Positions 10,200 through 24,120 of a DNA stretch of 64,000 bases are shown piece after piece. The DNA is taken from NCBI GenBank assembly GCA_013398015.1, contig VZRR01006742.1, positions 124,001 to 188,000 of the forward strand, read 5' to 3'. A model generated the notes under the pieces. That model ran no database searches and was not told where the DNA came from. It saw nothing but the letters and a program-made list of their open reading frames with translations. Within the stretch, counting starts at the first letter, position 1; every line of letters begins with the position of its first letter. Position numbers and translations under genes: made by a program. The stretch is from Oreocharis arfaki (lineage: Eukaryota; Chordata; Aves; Passeriformes; Paramythiidae).

Positions 10200-12160
10200 A
10201 GTGGCCAACAGCACGGCACCGGCGTTAGCACCGGCACAGCATCGGCACAGCATCGGCGCAGCTTAGTCAGACATAACACGTGCTGCTCCTTGAATGGCTT
10301 TGCATTCGCCTCAGGTGGATCGTCCTCAAGTGACGTCCTCGATTCCGCGGGCAGGATGGAAGGGAGGGCACTATGAGGAGGCGGAGGCCTCCCGGGAACA
10401 CGGGGTGTCTTCTGCATCCCACAGTCCCCCAAGTTTTGCTTGTGTAAATGCTGGCCCTTCTCTCTGGCCAGAAGCGGAAGGGGCTCGATGTCCTGGCTTA
10501 CAGCCCTGCCGCCATCTCCTGCTTGTCAGTGAATTCCTCATTATCGAGAGGGAGCTGCCTGCGACTATGTGCAGGGTAATGTTGTGAGGCCGAGGGCAGG
10601 GAGTCCAACACAGCCTGCGCCTGGCACCGTCTCCAAAAGGATCCCACGGACACCATAATGGGGACAGTTTCCACTGGAAGTTCCTTCTAGCCAATATAAT
10701 TTCCCCCCTATTTTGTCTTGACTGGAGAGTATATGCACAGACCAGAGGGTCAGTGTAGCAGCAAGACTGAATGGTGCTGTTTTTTCAAAATACTACTAAT
10801 GATGTGTCAGTCCACGTCAAGACTTCGTATACCTAAAATGTATTCCTTGGAACAACTTAAGGAACTCACCAGGCTCCCCGGGGTCCTGGGAAGCATTTAG
10901 TGAAACTACCAGACTCTCTAAATCAGGAGAGGCTTTGACAGAACAATCCAAAACATTTCTGATCTCCTGTCACATTGCTACATGCTTCTTTTCCCCCCAC
11001 CACATTGTCCATTTTTAAATAATAAAATGCTTTATATGGGAAGTTTGATCCAGATAACTCATTCTTCAGTCTCTTGCAGAATTGAGGCTGTCCAAAATTT
11101 GAGGAAGTTTCAAACCTTTTTTCTTTAGACGAGACCTTTCCAGAACCTGTGGTCCTTCAGCCTCTATGAGGTCAGCACGATCTAACTCATATTCTAGCCA
11201 CCTGTGCATTTAGTGGTCTTGCAGGTGTTAGGGATGTTTATGAAGGTCATCCTGTGTCTTCTGCATCAGAAGAATGCAGGTTGGAAAATAATGAATCTTT
11301 AGTTTATGTGGCCATTGCTATAACCAGAAGCGGAGAGACAAAGTCTCTGCTGTAAGTGGGAGTGAAAAAAGTCCCGCTTAAATTAAGGTTATTTGATTCT
11401 GACCTGCCTGGATTGAGTTTTCCACTTAGGAGGACTCATCCTGTGAGAGTGAGACAGGAAATGTAGAAACTCTGAAATTTATTGGTTATTTTACTGGTGT
11501 TTTTTAAAAAAATATTTTGAGTTCCCTAAGTACCACCGACTCTAGGTTTTACCAGGACATCTCTGTGTAAGCAGGTAAATTGGAAGAGGTCTGTGAGAGG
11601 TCCAGCAAGCATGGCCTAACATTTAATTTCTGAACCAACAGTTCTCATAAGGAGAGTGCAACAGGCATTGGTTTCTCTCCCTTAATCTTTTTCCTCTTCC
11701 CTGATACAGCAGTTGCCTTAAAAGCATGTGGAATGTTTACAGAATAGATCTCTGGTGGATTTACATATCTCAACTCAAAACACCTTTCTTTCTCAAACAT
11801 TTGAAGATTATTGCCTGAGTTCAGAGAAGAGGCAAATTATTCTAGGGAACAGGAAGTCCAGACTATTTTAGATGACGAAATTTATGTTTCTCCCCAATGA
11901 CTTGAAAAGGAGTCCATGGTCACTCCCTTGGAAGGTATGAATGTTAGACCAAGTCTTTAAGAAGCTGAAGGACCACAGGTCACAGCTTAATTAAGATGAG
12001 ACTTAAGTAATAATGGTGAAGAGTTCCTGGAAGCAAGAGGACTAATTATGAGGGAGACACCTACATACCTGGCTTTTGAGTTTCACTTGCTCGTTTAGGG
12101 AAAAATCTGCATGATTGTGGGAGTATCAAATAGTTTTCTCAGCTCTAATAATTTATAGTT
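10200..12160. other. Non-coding: probable ATP7B upstream leader or intron
   Basis: GC falls quickly after about 10.6 kb. There are no conserved-looking exons and no recognisable repeat. A possible splice donor, TCAG|GTGGAT, lies at 10314/10315 and could end a non-coding ATP7B first exon. This is a guess. Confidence 0.4.
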
Positions 12161-13370
12161 CACGGAATCACAGAATGTCTGAGCTGGGGAGGAATTGGTT
12201 GGATGGATGCAGCCAGAGAGTTGTGGTCAATGGCTCACTGTCTACGTGCTGCACCTGGTTTGGGGCAATCCCATGCATGAGTACAGAGTGGAAGAACCCA
12301 TTGTGAGAATCCCTGCAGAAAAGGGCTTATGGAGTTCTCATGGAGAAAAAGCTGGACAGGAGCTGGCAATGTGTAATTGCAGTCCAGAAGGCCAACAGCA
12401 TCCTGGGCAGCATCAAAAACAGTGCGGCCAGCAGGGCGAGGGAGAGAATTCTGCCACTCTACTCCACTCTGGTGAGACCGCACCTGGAGTTCTGCATCCA
12501 GTTCTGGGATCTTCAACACAGAAAAGACATGGACCTGTTGGAGCAAGTCCAGTGGAGGGCCATGAAGGTGGTCAGAGGGCTGTAACATCTCTTGTGTGAA
12601 GGCAGGCTAAGAGTGTTGGGGCTGAAGAAGAGAAGGCTCCAGGGACACCTCCATTGCAGCCTTCCAGCACTTAAAGGGGGCTTAGAAAAAAGAGGGACAA
12701 TGACTTCTTACATGGACAGGTAGTGATAGGACAAGGGGCAACAGTTTATAATTAAAAGAGGAGAGATTCAGATTGCCTGTTAGGAAGGAATTCTTTACTG
12801 TGAGAGTGGTGAGGTACAGCAACAGGCTACCCAGAGAAGTTCTGGATTCCCCATCTCTGGAAATGTTCAAGGCCAGGTTGGATTGGGCCCTGAGCAATCT
12901 GATCTAGTGGGAAGCATCCTTGACCACAGTAGAGGGGTTGGAACTAAATGATCTTTAATGTCCCCAAATCTTTCTATGATTCTGTGACCTCTGGAGGTCA
13001 TCTTCTACAGCCCCCCTGCCCAAAGTGATTACCTAGAGCAGATTGTCCAGGACTGAGTCCAGATGAGTTTTGAGTGCCTCCAAGGATGGGCGCTGCACCC
13101 CTGTGTAACCTGTGCCAGTGCTTGGTCACCCTCACAGTGAAGAAGTGTTTCCTGATGTTCAGAGGGAACTTCCCGTTTTTCATTTTGTGCCCATTGCCTC
13201 TGGTCCTGCCACTGGACCCCAGCGAAAAGAGCCTAGCTCCTCTTTGCACCCGCCCTTCACGCGTTGATGAGATCCCTCTGAGCCTTGCCAAGGCTTGAAC
13301 AGTCCCAGCTCCCTCAGCCTTTCCTCATAGAAGAACTGTTCCACACTCTTAATCATCTTAGTTGTTTTAT
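12161..13370 (-). mobile_element. Older CR1 tail (minus), split by a younger CR1
   Basis: The left piece 12161-12192 (ATCACAGAATGTCTGAGC) and the right piece from 12986 (CCTCTGGAGGTCATC and on) are consecutive parts of one CR1 3' end read on the minus strand. The right piece continues to about 13365 with the usual CR1 phrases, for example CCAAGGATGGGCGCTGCACC and CTCCCTCAGCC. The two parts are separated by the plus-strand CR1 at 12193-12985. Confidence 0.8.
12193..12985 (+). mobile_element. CR1 LINE, truncated, inserted in an older CR1
   Basis: Plus-strand CR1 tail: GGTCAATGGCTCACTGTC near the start, then the reverse-transcriptase C-terminal frame (VQKANSILGSIKNSAASRA and [20 protein letters not shown] in one frame). 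It ends ATGATCTTTAATGTCC and TTCTATGATTCTGTGA. The frame is broken in places. The left junction is approximate. Confidence 0.88.
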
Positions 13371-16300
13371 TTTTTTTTCTTAGTCCCCCTAGTGGTAATT
13401 AAAAACAGATGGTTAATACTTCGGAAGTTCTTCTGTTAGCTTTTCATTAACCACAGAGTATTCAGCTGCTGATGTGAGCAGTATGAAAACTGCTGCTGAC
13501 ACACGTGCAGACTGCAAAACTTACCTTTAATGTGCGAATGTCCAACACAGGCTGATTGAGTCATCGACACTTCACAACTTACCCACCTTCAGGCATATGT
13601 AGCAGAGGATATAGCAAGCATGCATTTAGGGTACTGATAAGAACTTTATCAGAAGCAGTGATGAGCTCTCCGTGGTGTTCCCACTCCAGCAGTGAGAATG
13701 CTGTTCAAAACCTTGTCTGTAGAAATTCCACAAGACTGACATGCCAGTGAAAGTAAACTAGGCTTGTTATGAAGTCAGTTTTGTTTTCACCTTCCCAGAG
13801 ATGTACCGTTTTTGATCTTTTGTTGCCTCTGTAAGCATTTTTGTCCAGTTTTAATTGCTTTCCTTATTTAGCTCCTTACTCTAAAGAAAGCCCATGCAAA
13901 CAGGCTTTCTAAAGTGAACAGTATTTAGAATAAATAGCAGAATCCACTCAGTCTGTGTTCTCCCCAAGCCTGCAAGGCATTTGAGACAGTTTTAAAGTAT
14001 ATCTTTTTAAGTCTCATTCTTGCTGAATACCCCACATATGAATAACTCAGTAGGATAAAACCGCTGGCAAGTAATAATAGAAAGAAACTGGATTAATATT
14101 GTGTAAGGATATTCATATGACAGTCATGTGGTCTGTTATACTTTCTTGTACAGTTAGTTACTTTCTTTCAGAAATATTCACTGTGTAGCACCAAGTCTCT
14201 TGTTCAGGGCTGCTGTCTGAGCTGCGAAAATGCCTGGGACTGTTTTTAGTAGATGGAATCTCAGATCATTCATATACACAGTAAGTTTTTTCACTTTTGT
14301 ATGTGTCTTGTGATAGGCTGTTGAACATTGCAGTACATTTGCTCTTCATTGCATAGCAACAGGAGGCAGAAATAAAGTTGCACCAGTTCTATGCTAAATA
14401 TTTGTGAAGCAAAACCCAAGAATTGGTAATAAATTGTGGCATTGATAGGAAAAACACTGTGGGGTTGTTTTTACTGATATCTTGTGACATTGAAGTTGCT
14501 AAATATAAGCAATTCTAGTAATTTCTTTTTCACTCTCATCTTTAATTCTGAGTTACATGTTCTAGGGCATAGATGTTCACACCATGTGTCTGTGAGCAAT
14601 AGCTGCCCTGGTTTTTTCAGCAGAAGCAATGAAGAGTTAAGAGGCTTGGATCTACAAATAATTTTTGCAGGAGAGCCTATAAAGCACGTTTATTTATATC
14701 ACCAGGCTATTTATGCAGGTTGAACCTATATCTTTTGATCAACAGAAGATTATTTTCACACAAATTTTCGCAGTTGGGCAAGGACCACAAAGGAAAACAA
14801 ATCAGTTCCTGTAGATTGTGACAGTGTTTTTAAACTCCCATGGAGTCTAAACATCTGCCATTTTTTAGGGTGGCTGAAGGAAACATTTTCAAGCTACTTC
14901 GAGCACTGGCAGAAATGAGATGGCAAATGATGTACTCCTAATGATAACGGCACTGAGCTTGCAAAACAACATGCAGGCTTATCTTAAGTCCCAGCTTTTT
15001 CAGGTGGAAGTTTGGAATTCTTGAGGAGCTAGGGGCCATTTTTGAGGGTCTGTGATAGCAGACCCAAACCCTTTCTGCTTTTCATTCTCCTTTATGCGGA
15101 TAGTAATAGATCTGTGGCCATCTGCACCTAATTAGGACATGAAGGGGATAATGAAGGACCACCTCTTTCACAGTCGTACCTTAACACCTGCTTAAATCAA
15201 CTATGAAACTCCTCAGGGAGCTATAGAACTTCGCTGTGAAGTTTTTTACTGAGTGAGGTGCTTCCATTTTCAAACTTTAAAGGGTTCACAAAACTTGTTC
15301 ACTGTACTGGCTTGTTCAGCGTGCATTTTGCCACATGTGTTTGTGCACGCGTCTCTGCTTGTTTCAGGAAGCAAGGAAGAGTTCTATTTGGATGAAAATC
15401 GAAGTTGTTTCACATGGAGCCAGGAGGAAGCAGGATTTGCATTCTGTGCTCGTGTCTGGCTCCTTGGCACTGATTAGGAAAGAGAAAGGAGCCAGAGACT
15501 GCCTGCAGAGCAGGACAGAAGGGAGTTGGAGGAGGCTATTTGGCTAGTCCAGGCATGAGATGCGGGTACTGTGCCTCATCACCTCCTCTGACTTATTTCT
15601 ATTCCAAGGATGAAGAAAGCTTGAAAGGTCCGTGATTTTCCCATGAAGTAGATTCAATCAAAGATTCTCTTTCAGGGGGTGAATCAGGGCTGCTTAAAAG
15701 TAGTTCCCTGCTGCAGTACCTTTTCTTTCAATACGCAGAGGTACCAGGAGGGAATTATAAATGAATCCAGCCTGAATTTCCATAGCTAACATCTATGCTT
15801 TCCAGGAATTGAGAGCAGTTAATAAATCTCAGAAGGTTGCTCAGCAACTCTCAGGGTTGGTGCCTTTTATGCTGAGCAGCAGAATGCATTGGTTTTGGCT
15901 AAATGTGTCCTTGGAAGAAACATTCTTTGCCTAGAGAACAGACTGACATGACCTCTGGAAATGGGAATATTGCTGGGAGCTGAATAAACTCAATTTCAGA
16001 GTTAGAAAGCTTTTTTGTGTTTTCCTTTTCTCAGAACTTCAGGCTCCCAGGAACTCTTTCTTTAGGAGTCTGATGTCTCCAGTTTCCTCTGTGTCCTCAT
16101 GCAATAAATGAATGCTGTTTTTACCGTGAGTTTGAGTCGTGATGAGCCAGTGTGCATATCACAGGAAACAGCCTGAGACAATATCTGCATTTGAAACCAG
16201 GATTTTAACTGTATTTCAATCCAGGTGTTAAATATTTCAGATAAAAATACTTGTAAACAGAAAGAGGTTTATTCTGTATTGCCATTTCCCTTAGATGTTT

Positions 16301-19300
16301 TTCAAAGCAACTGTTTGCATGGAAGAGATTGCAAAAAATTTGTAGCAGTTTCCTCTGTTGATACTTTCATCCTTCACTATTGCTTTGGTTCTGACATTTG
16401 TACCTGAATTCTTACCAAATTAGTGTCGGCTACCAGTGTTATGTTATTCAATAGGGAATTATTATCAGGTATTCCAGCAGAAAAAACCCAAACAAACATA
16501 AAATCAAAAAAACAATAACAGCAAATATGTTTTCATGTTTACTTTTTATTTCTCTTCTTAGTTTCTGTAAGGCTCTTCAGTGAATCAGTATGGCTCTACA
16601 CAGGCAAGTTCTGCTTACTTTCATGTGCACTTGCAGTATGTTTTTTCCACTGATAGAAACTGGCAGCTCCGTGCCTTTGGCTCTTGCCCGAGAGTTAACT
16701 GTAAGTTTATGTGACATATTAGACCTGGATGGGGCACTGTTATATAGTTCTTAGCCCTGGATAGCAAATAATTGACAGGACTTTTGTAGAAATGCAAGTT
16801 AGCTCACATACATTACACTTACAGTACTCTGACAACTGGAAACAGAAAAGCTTCTACTCCGTCAGGGGTTCCAGTTCTCATCAGGGGTTCCCCTCCTTGC
16901 TTCTTGCCTGCTGTGGCAGAGCAGGTCAGCGAGAGAGCTGGCAAATCTTCTTCCCCCTCTAAATTGGGAAGAAAAATGCACCTGAGGGCAGCACTGTATT
17001 TGGGGAGGCCCCGGCTGCTGCCGCTCGTGTCCCTTCAGCCCCAGCATGAGTGCTGTGATGCTGAGGTCAGATGTGTGAGCAGTGCTCTGGCTTGTTCGCT
17101 CGTGGAAGGACAGTGGCCTTCTCTTGGCAGCACGTGGCACAGTTCAAAAGGGCAAGAGGTGAAAGGCAGGTGAGAAGGGCCCTCATGCCAGCCTGGAGGG
17201 GCTGTGCCTGAGCCCTGTGACACAGGGTCACCTGAGAGATTGTGCTCTCTGCAGGAGTGAGGCCACAGAGAGGACTCTAGCACCATCTCGCCTTTTTCTA
17301 CCCAGTAACTGCAACCAGTCCACAGGGAGAGAAGGGAAAAAAGAAGTAAAAGAACTGAACAAAAAGTGGAAACCCTTCTTCCCAGACAGAGTTTTGCCTG
17401 GATCACTGAGAAAGCAGATAGGACTTTGCTCAAGGCACTATGTTGGAGGAGCCCAGCTGTGGCGAAGAGTGCCACTTTCGAGCTTACTTAGGGATTTGGG
17501 AGCTCCTGGACATTCCTCTCTTTGTGTATGTAGGTGGTTCCTGCTGGTCTGAGATAGACAGAAATAACTATTAGGAGAAACTCAATTTGGTCTTGTCTTT
17601 ACAAATCTAGCCTGCCCTAACAAAAGCAGTATGTTTGTATTTTAGATACGGCATCTGTAATGCAAACACAAAATACTGCTTTGTCTTTTTTTTCCCTGAA
17701 TTCAGAGGCTGAGCAGTTGACTGGCCATAGAACCTGAAATACAAGCTTAAATCAGAGTTATCAGTTTCTGTCTTGGTTTTGGGGTTTTTTTTTTTTGGGG
17801 GGGGGGTTTGTTATGTTCTGTTTCTTTTTCTTTCTTTTTTCTTTTTTTAGTTTTTCTTTTTTTGGTATACTTTACAAGTATGATGTGCTTTATGATATTT
17901 GCATAGTCTCAAGTGCCTCATTGAAGTGAAATCTTTGTTTCTGGCTGTCAAACATGAGCACAAGAGTGTTTTGAAAAAAGTACTGGCAAGGAGCTAATAG
18001 TAAGTGTAAATGGTGTGGACTCTACTGTTGGGGACAGTTTGGAGGGTATCTACTGTATATGGAGGTCACTTAAGATATAGGCTTACGTCTGTATAGGGGA
18101 AAACTTAATAGCAGATTTGGCAGGGCATCTTAGGATCTGCTATTAGTTTGTCTGCCACAGGGTGAATGGCTTCTTACTTTGGGAAAAAAATAATAATTAA
18201 AAAAATCAGTCCTCTCATTTACTTAAATCGCAATTCAGAGACTTAACCACCTCATATAATCAAAGCAAGTGCAAGAGAGATTTCTTAAATGATACAAAAA
18301 ATACTGAGAAATTTACAAAATAAAAGTGGAAGTAACATTTTAGTTATTTCTTATTTCTAAATGTGGATAGCAAATGTTAGTTCACAAGTAATAGCTCTTT
18401 GTTTTCTCAAATTAGCCTTTAAAAATAGTTACTTTTGTAATATTACTTATTCTCAAGTTATATTTGAAATATTGCTGTTAAAATAGGTAAAATGCAGGTC
18501 CCTTTTTCCCACATGGAATTCTAAAAAGCTTTTGCACAAAGTCCACAAGACAAAACCAGCTCTGAGCAAGAGCAAATCATGGACAAGATCAGAAAATTAA
18601 GTTGGAAACACAAAAGTAAAAATACTGGTTTTGTTGTGGCACTGCCTGACAAGTTCTGTCAGCCTTCTTAAACTGCTTGGTGCATAAGCATTAGTGGAAA
18701 TACTGACTCAAATTAATTCATGCAGATTGCAATTGTTCTTTGTGCTTAAACCTTGACCCGAAAGGTGTGCCTTTTTGTGTGATAATAAGATCAGCCTGGT
18801 AGTTTCCAGCCTCTTGAAAGCAAATTTCTGCAGTATAAACAGATAAGAGGAATTATCGTAATGAAACCAACACTACTAAAAGCAGACAAAGTACCAAGTC
18901 CACACAATTTGCGATCATACCAAAAGCTGTGGAATGAAAAGAATCAGTACACGTTTTGGGGCCCTGTTACAAACAAGGTACTTCACTGAGTTTTGCTGGT
19001 TTCGAGCAAACAAGCCTTTTTTAAATATTTGGAGAAGATTGAGTTTGCTTCCTGAAAAACTGAAGCCAAAGTCTGAGCTGATTTGATTTGAAATGTGGTC
19101 ATGAGCTCTTAAGCAATTTTAATCATGGCAGGTAGGAATTTGTTTCCTTGTAATACAGATTGCTGTCGTTTCCTTTTTTCCTTGTAATGTAGGAAATAAT
19201 GATTGTGCTTCTTCGTCTGTTAAAAGAAATATCTATACCATTAATGCTATAGAAACACTTGTGTATCTGGTTGCTGCCAGCTTTCTTACAACTGTGGCCA

Positions 19301-22300
19301 AAGAGTTCTTTCTGATTTTGTGGCTCAAAACTATGTGCAAATGTAGGTAAAGAGAGAGTTTTGTTGCTTCTTCAATAAAAATGAGGTATGGCCTTTTTTT
19401 GTGTGTTCAGTAACAAGTATGTCAGTTAGGAGAAGTAAAGGAGGTAGTTATATGCCATGAATATGACTGAGCTTCCACTGAACTTTCAGCTGCAGCTGAT
19501 TGATTTGTGAGGGAAATGTGAGGCTTGAGCTGCTTAGTAGGACTGAAAAATGATTGTGGGGCAAGTGCAGGGATTTGTTTGAAGAAAAAGTGGATACCTT
19601 TACTAACTACTTCTCTTTTGGCTTAAAGAGGGCCCTGACAGAGGAGAAGTAGTTGTTTCACACAAGGGCTGGGTGTTTCACAGGTTCCCTCTCAAGCAAT
19701 GTTTGAGCAATTTGTTGATACCTGTGAGTTGCCAGCACTGTTGTGACATTACCATGAGTTCTGCCATACTTTACTTCCCCCCTCCCCACTATTTTTTTTC
19801 CTTTTTTTAAACTCAATGCTCCATTTCTTGCAGTTGCATTATATGTGTTAAAACCAAATACAATCTGATTCTGCTAAAATTGGGGAGGGGGGGGGAATTA
19901 AAACATTTTAGCTGACTGCATCCTGAAGACAAATTAGGAATAACTCAAAATATTGGCAAATATGAAATTACTTGTGGTTTAGCCTCGTATCATTGTTTGT
20001 ATGCCTCATTGTATTTTTGTGATTGTTGTATGATTGTGTTTTGTGATGACTGTGTGATTGTATTTTGGTGGTTTAAAATGATGTCTGAAAAGGAGAGCAG
20101 GAAAATGATTAACATTCAAAGACAGACTGGATTTCTAGAGTGATGTATTAATACCAACACATCCCTCTTTGCACATGAAGTGCATGTGTCTGAACTGATT
20201 CCTCTTGTCCGTCTGAGGGACTGCTGCCTTAAGAGCAAGGCTAAATTTCTGTTTTCTTAAGAGGAACAAAATCACTCTCCTTTTGTTCCAGCTGGATCTC
20301 AGGTATCACAGGGACTCAGGACAGCTGAGTGATAGGCAATTCAGCTCTAAGCATCAGAAATGCAGAGCCAATGTGGCACTGCGAGTCCAGGTGTGCTCAT
20401 TAAGAAGCACCACAGTTACAGATGCACAAACAGTGTAATTCACGGTAAGTCTGGCTGTGCCCAATGAACTTTTGCAGCCAGATCTGAAGTCTGGTGGCAT
20501 TCAGTAACTCTCATGGCCAAGTACAAGGTAGTGTCATTTACTGAGCAGCAGAAATGCAGATAGTTACTGGATTACTGGTGATAAATACACCATCTGAGAA
20601 GCATGAGCGAATACACAAGACATGAACAATACTGCTGGTGACAAAGACATTAAATTGCCAGATGGCTCTATAGGGCTAAAGTACAATCACAAATACAAGC
20701 TTGCTTTCTAAATTTCCTAAAGAAGCACTCAGTATAGCTGAGTGTTCAAGTCTACTTCATAGGCATTCACAAAGGTGGTCTCCTATAGCCTCCCGCCCTA
20801 CTTCAGCTATATCTGTATTGTTTTCTTTGAGGGAGGGGAAAAAGGGGAAAGTTAAAGTTGATGTCATTTCATGTTTAAGTGAAGTTTGAGAGACTTTAGT
20901 CATACATGTAAAGCATGCACAGGTTTCAGTCCATTAGGATGTGCAGAGGCGTGGAAAGTAGTATGTATTTTTGAGTTAGTGAAGCAAAGTTCAGCTTTTG
21001 CTCACCATTTGGGCCATTCCTGTGTCTTAGTTCCAGTTAGCTGCACTGTTTTAAACAGGGTATGACCACAACACCTCCTTGCTGCTCCACCCTTTGTTTC
21101 ATGCCTCTTTTAGAGTGATACACCAAGCTCCTTCAGTGTTTCTGCTCCTAAAGTGTGCAGACACTTTGTTCCTGGTGAACTATAGCCAACACACGTGCTC
21201 CTTCTTGCTGAACTTTGTTTTTCATTTTTTTCCCCACACAGATTAAAGAAATATGACCCCCTAACCTCCAGGTCCCCATTTTTATCCTTCAACCCAAACA
21301 TCTCATCTTTCAAGGCATTGTTGAGACTATTTAAGATGCTTTCTTTGGGCACAGAACCAGAGGGATTAAATGCAGGCCAGAATATCCTATAAAGCCAAGG
21401 ATGAATGCACCTGGGAAACAAAATTTATGTGAGAACACATTGTCCTTGTCTGTTTATAATGCAGTCTGAAAATAGCAGGTAATATAAAGGGGAAAACCCA
21501 TGTTTTATCAGCTTTGAGCCGTTAAATCAAAGGGATTAAATTTTCTTGGAATGTCCTGTGTTTTCTAATGTGGAAATGCAAACACCATTGCTGGACACTA
21601 GCAGAAAGCTGTGAAGGCAGCAGGCATGTTTTCTATTTGTCATCTGAATTTCAAGCTACCAAGCCAGAGTGATTCCTCCTGGTGAACATCCTAAACTGTG
21701 CAAAATCCTGCCTTAAACCAGAGTGGTACTGTTATCAGATGAGAAGGGCAACATTGCCTTTCCTATTTCAGCCTTAAGTAAAATGCTCACCCTCAGTTTG
21801 CAGCTGACACAATTAGCTTAGACTCTAAAGGGGCAATTAATTGAGATAGAATGGAGGAAATAATTTGGAAACTAGTAGCAGTCTGTTGGAGTGCAGCAGC
21901 AGCAGCAGCCAATTGCAGAGGTTAATTCCAAGCATCTGTCTTACTTCCCTGGCAGACATTGCCAGGCTTAAGGTGCCAATATTGGATCCCTTCCTGAAGT
22001 GTGTCCTGAACCGTAAGAGAGTTTTGCAGTGATTGAGATAGGGCAGGACCTCTGAGCTTTCAGTCTCATGTATTAATGTAAATAGAAGTTATTTAGCTTT
22101 AAAAGATGCTTAGTGGTTTCTGCTTTGTGAATGGTGTCTCTTCTCCAAGAGCTGCTCAAAACTCTATCAGCTGCACAGATTTCATTTGCCATTGCTCTGC
22201 TCCAGCCCACAGCTAAACTAGGTACTTAAAGTGGTTAAAATATATCTTATGTCCCTTTCATCTGAAGAACTATAGCAAACTTTTCTCCCCAGCCAAATCA

Positions 22301-23451
22301 TTCTTTTAATGTGAATAAATATCTTGAAAGCTGAATGTGCTCAAAGCACAACTTCACGTGTTTCTTCTCTATCTCCAAATCAGTATTCAAGACTCTGCTG
22401 AAGGCAAAGGACTGTGGGGCATCAAGAAAGAATTTCTCTTCATTGCTGTTAGAAACAAACAGATTTTTTACCTTAGGGTTGCTCAGAAGCTGTGGGGGGG
22501 AAAAAAAGGAGGGGAATGTGAGAGAAGATACTTACTCAACATATTATTCTGTCAGTCTAAGCTGAGCTTTGCTGGTGAACCTGAAGTGAAGAAAAAAAAC
22601 CCCTAAGTTGTTCTTACAGCCTGTTTCATCACAGGATACTTTCATGAATAGTAGTTACTTGCAAAAACATGCTGGGTAGGGTTTGGGATATTTTTAACAG
22701 TAAAGATATTCTCAGAGGTGACTGGATCAAATATATGCTTAATTGATGGCCAGAAACTGGAACTCCAATTCCCTAAGAATATCTAGGATTTGAAATTGCC
22801 ATTATTTGGAATTTCTGAATATCTTTGATTTGGGATGAGAGGCCTGTTTTGTTTTAGAAGGACATATCCTGTTTTTTAACTTTATATATGTATTTAGTAT
22901 GCAAACATAGCTTTGGTATTTAAACATGATGTGCTGAAATTTTTCACCTAAGTCAAATCGTATGATTTTCAATTGCTTATTTTAAAACCGGCTAAAATCA
23001 GTAATTCCTGAAATTATTTCACCTTTAACACAATTCTCTTTTTCAGTAAAGTGTTTGAACTGAAGTCAGGTGTGGTTCTAATTGGTTTCACCGATAAATG
23101 CAGAACGAACACAGATACATTACTTTTTGTAGTAATTCTCTTTAGAAGAACCATTTCTCAAAATGTTTTCCAAAAAACCCTTTAAAAAAGTTTAATATTA
23201 TCACTGATTTTTGATATTAAGACAATGATACAAAACAGTGCTGCAGCAATATTTGGAGTTTCATTTCTCTGGCAGAAGACCTTCTTTTTCCAAGAAGTGA
23301 GAATCCATAGTTGTAGGGAAGTTATGACAGGGAGACAATTTGGAATGCTAATGTCCTGCATGGTGGCTTTCTGGACCACTCTCTATGTGACAGGGGTGTG
23401 AGGGGTGTACCTCTGCCTTTGGAAGGAAGAAGAAGCTGAATTTGTCCTGTT
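13371..23451. other. Long non-coding interval upstream of the ATP7B N-terminal exon
   Basis: About 10 kb, mostly AT-rich, with only short chance ORFs. I find no exon, RNA gene or full repeat. It contains homopolymer and pyrimidine tracts (17785-17865, 19882-19895), a (CAG)5 run near 21894-21909 and a GATTGT-rich low-complexity patch near 20000-20070. It is probably ATP7B intron or upstream regulatory DNA. Confidence 0.6.
17785..17865. repeat. Poly-T / poly-G run followed by pyrimidine tract
   Basis: T12 directly followed by G10, then about 60 bases of T-rich CTTT-type sequence. It is low complexity and probably slippage-prone. Confidence 0.85.
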
Positions 23452-23516
23452 GTTGGTTTTTAGCAAAGCTAACTGATGGTATAGAGGCACATTTTAGAAA
23501 GTATGAATACTATACT
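23452..23516 (+). repeat. Imperfect direct repeat, copy A
   Basis: It contains GAGGCACATTTTAGAAAGTA (23484-23503) with GGTTTTTAG upstream. A second copy lies 604 bases to the right at 24056-24120. The copies differ at scattered positions. Confidence 0.8.
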
Positions 23517-24055
23517 AGTTTTGTCAGATGGAGTGTCTGTCATTGATCCCTCAGGTTTTCGTGACGTGACAGAGATATGCTGAGATTTTGACCCTGTGTG
23601 CTAACCTCTCCATAGGAGTAAATTTGTTACTTTTTCCAACAAGTCCAAGAGATTCTGATTAAATTTAAACCAAGTATTTTAAGGCTGCATGTGCAGTGAT
23701 GTCGCTGCACAGCCAGGGAGGGTGGGAATTGCTAATACATCTATTATATTTTGTAAATTTTATAAATGCAGAAATGCATGGCCCTGTTCAGCAGTGCCTT
23801 CAGAACTGGACCGCACTGCTGTGGACTTGGGAACAGGAGATCCCACTTACTGTGTTAGCACAGTGCTGTGAATTTGCTGTGGACAATCCCAGAGAAATAT
23901 ATTCAGGCTTGGCTCAAGGCAGGCGAGTGGTGGTACCTGTCGTGTGCATGGCTGTCTAAATTAGATGTTCCTGTTGTTGCCCAGAGAATTTAAGGAGAAT
24001 ATATTTTACTTCCTTCCTTTCTGGCACTAATTGCTCATTTAATTTTGTTTGGTTC

Positions 24056-24120
24056 GTTGGTTTTTAGTAAAGCTTGCTGATAGTAAAGAGGCACATTTTA
24101 GAAAGTATAAATATTGTACT
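24056..24120 (+). repeat. Imperfect direct repeat, copy B
   Basis: Partner of 23452-23516. It shares the same 21-base core (24088-24108) and the GGTTTTTAG upstream part. The DNA between the copies shows no gene. Confidence 0.8.

Noticed and set aside
12340..12585. 81-codon plus-strand ORF as a gene
   Set aside because: It reads as the CR1 reverse-transcriptase C-terminal region, within the inner CR1.
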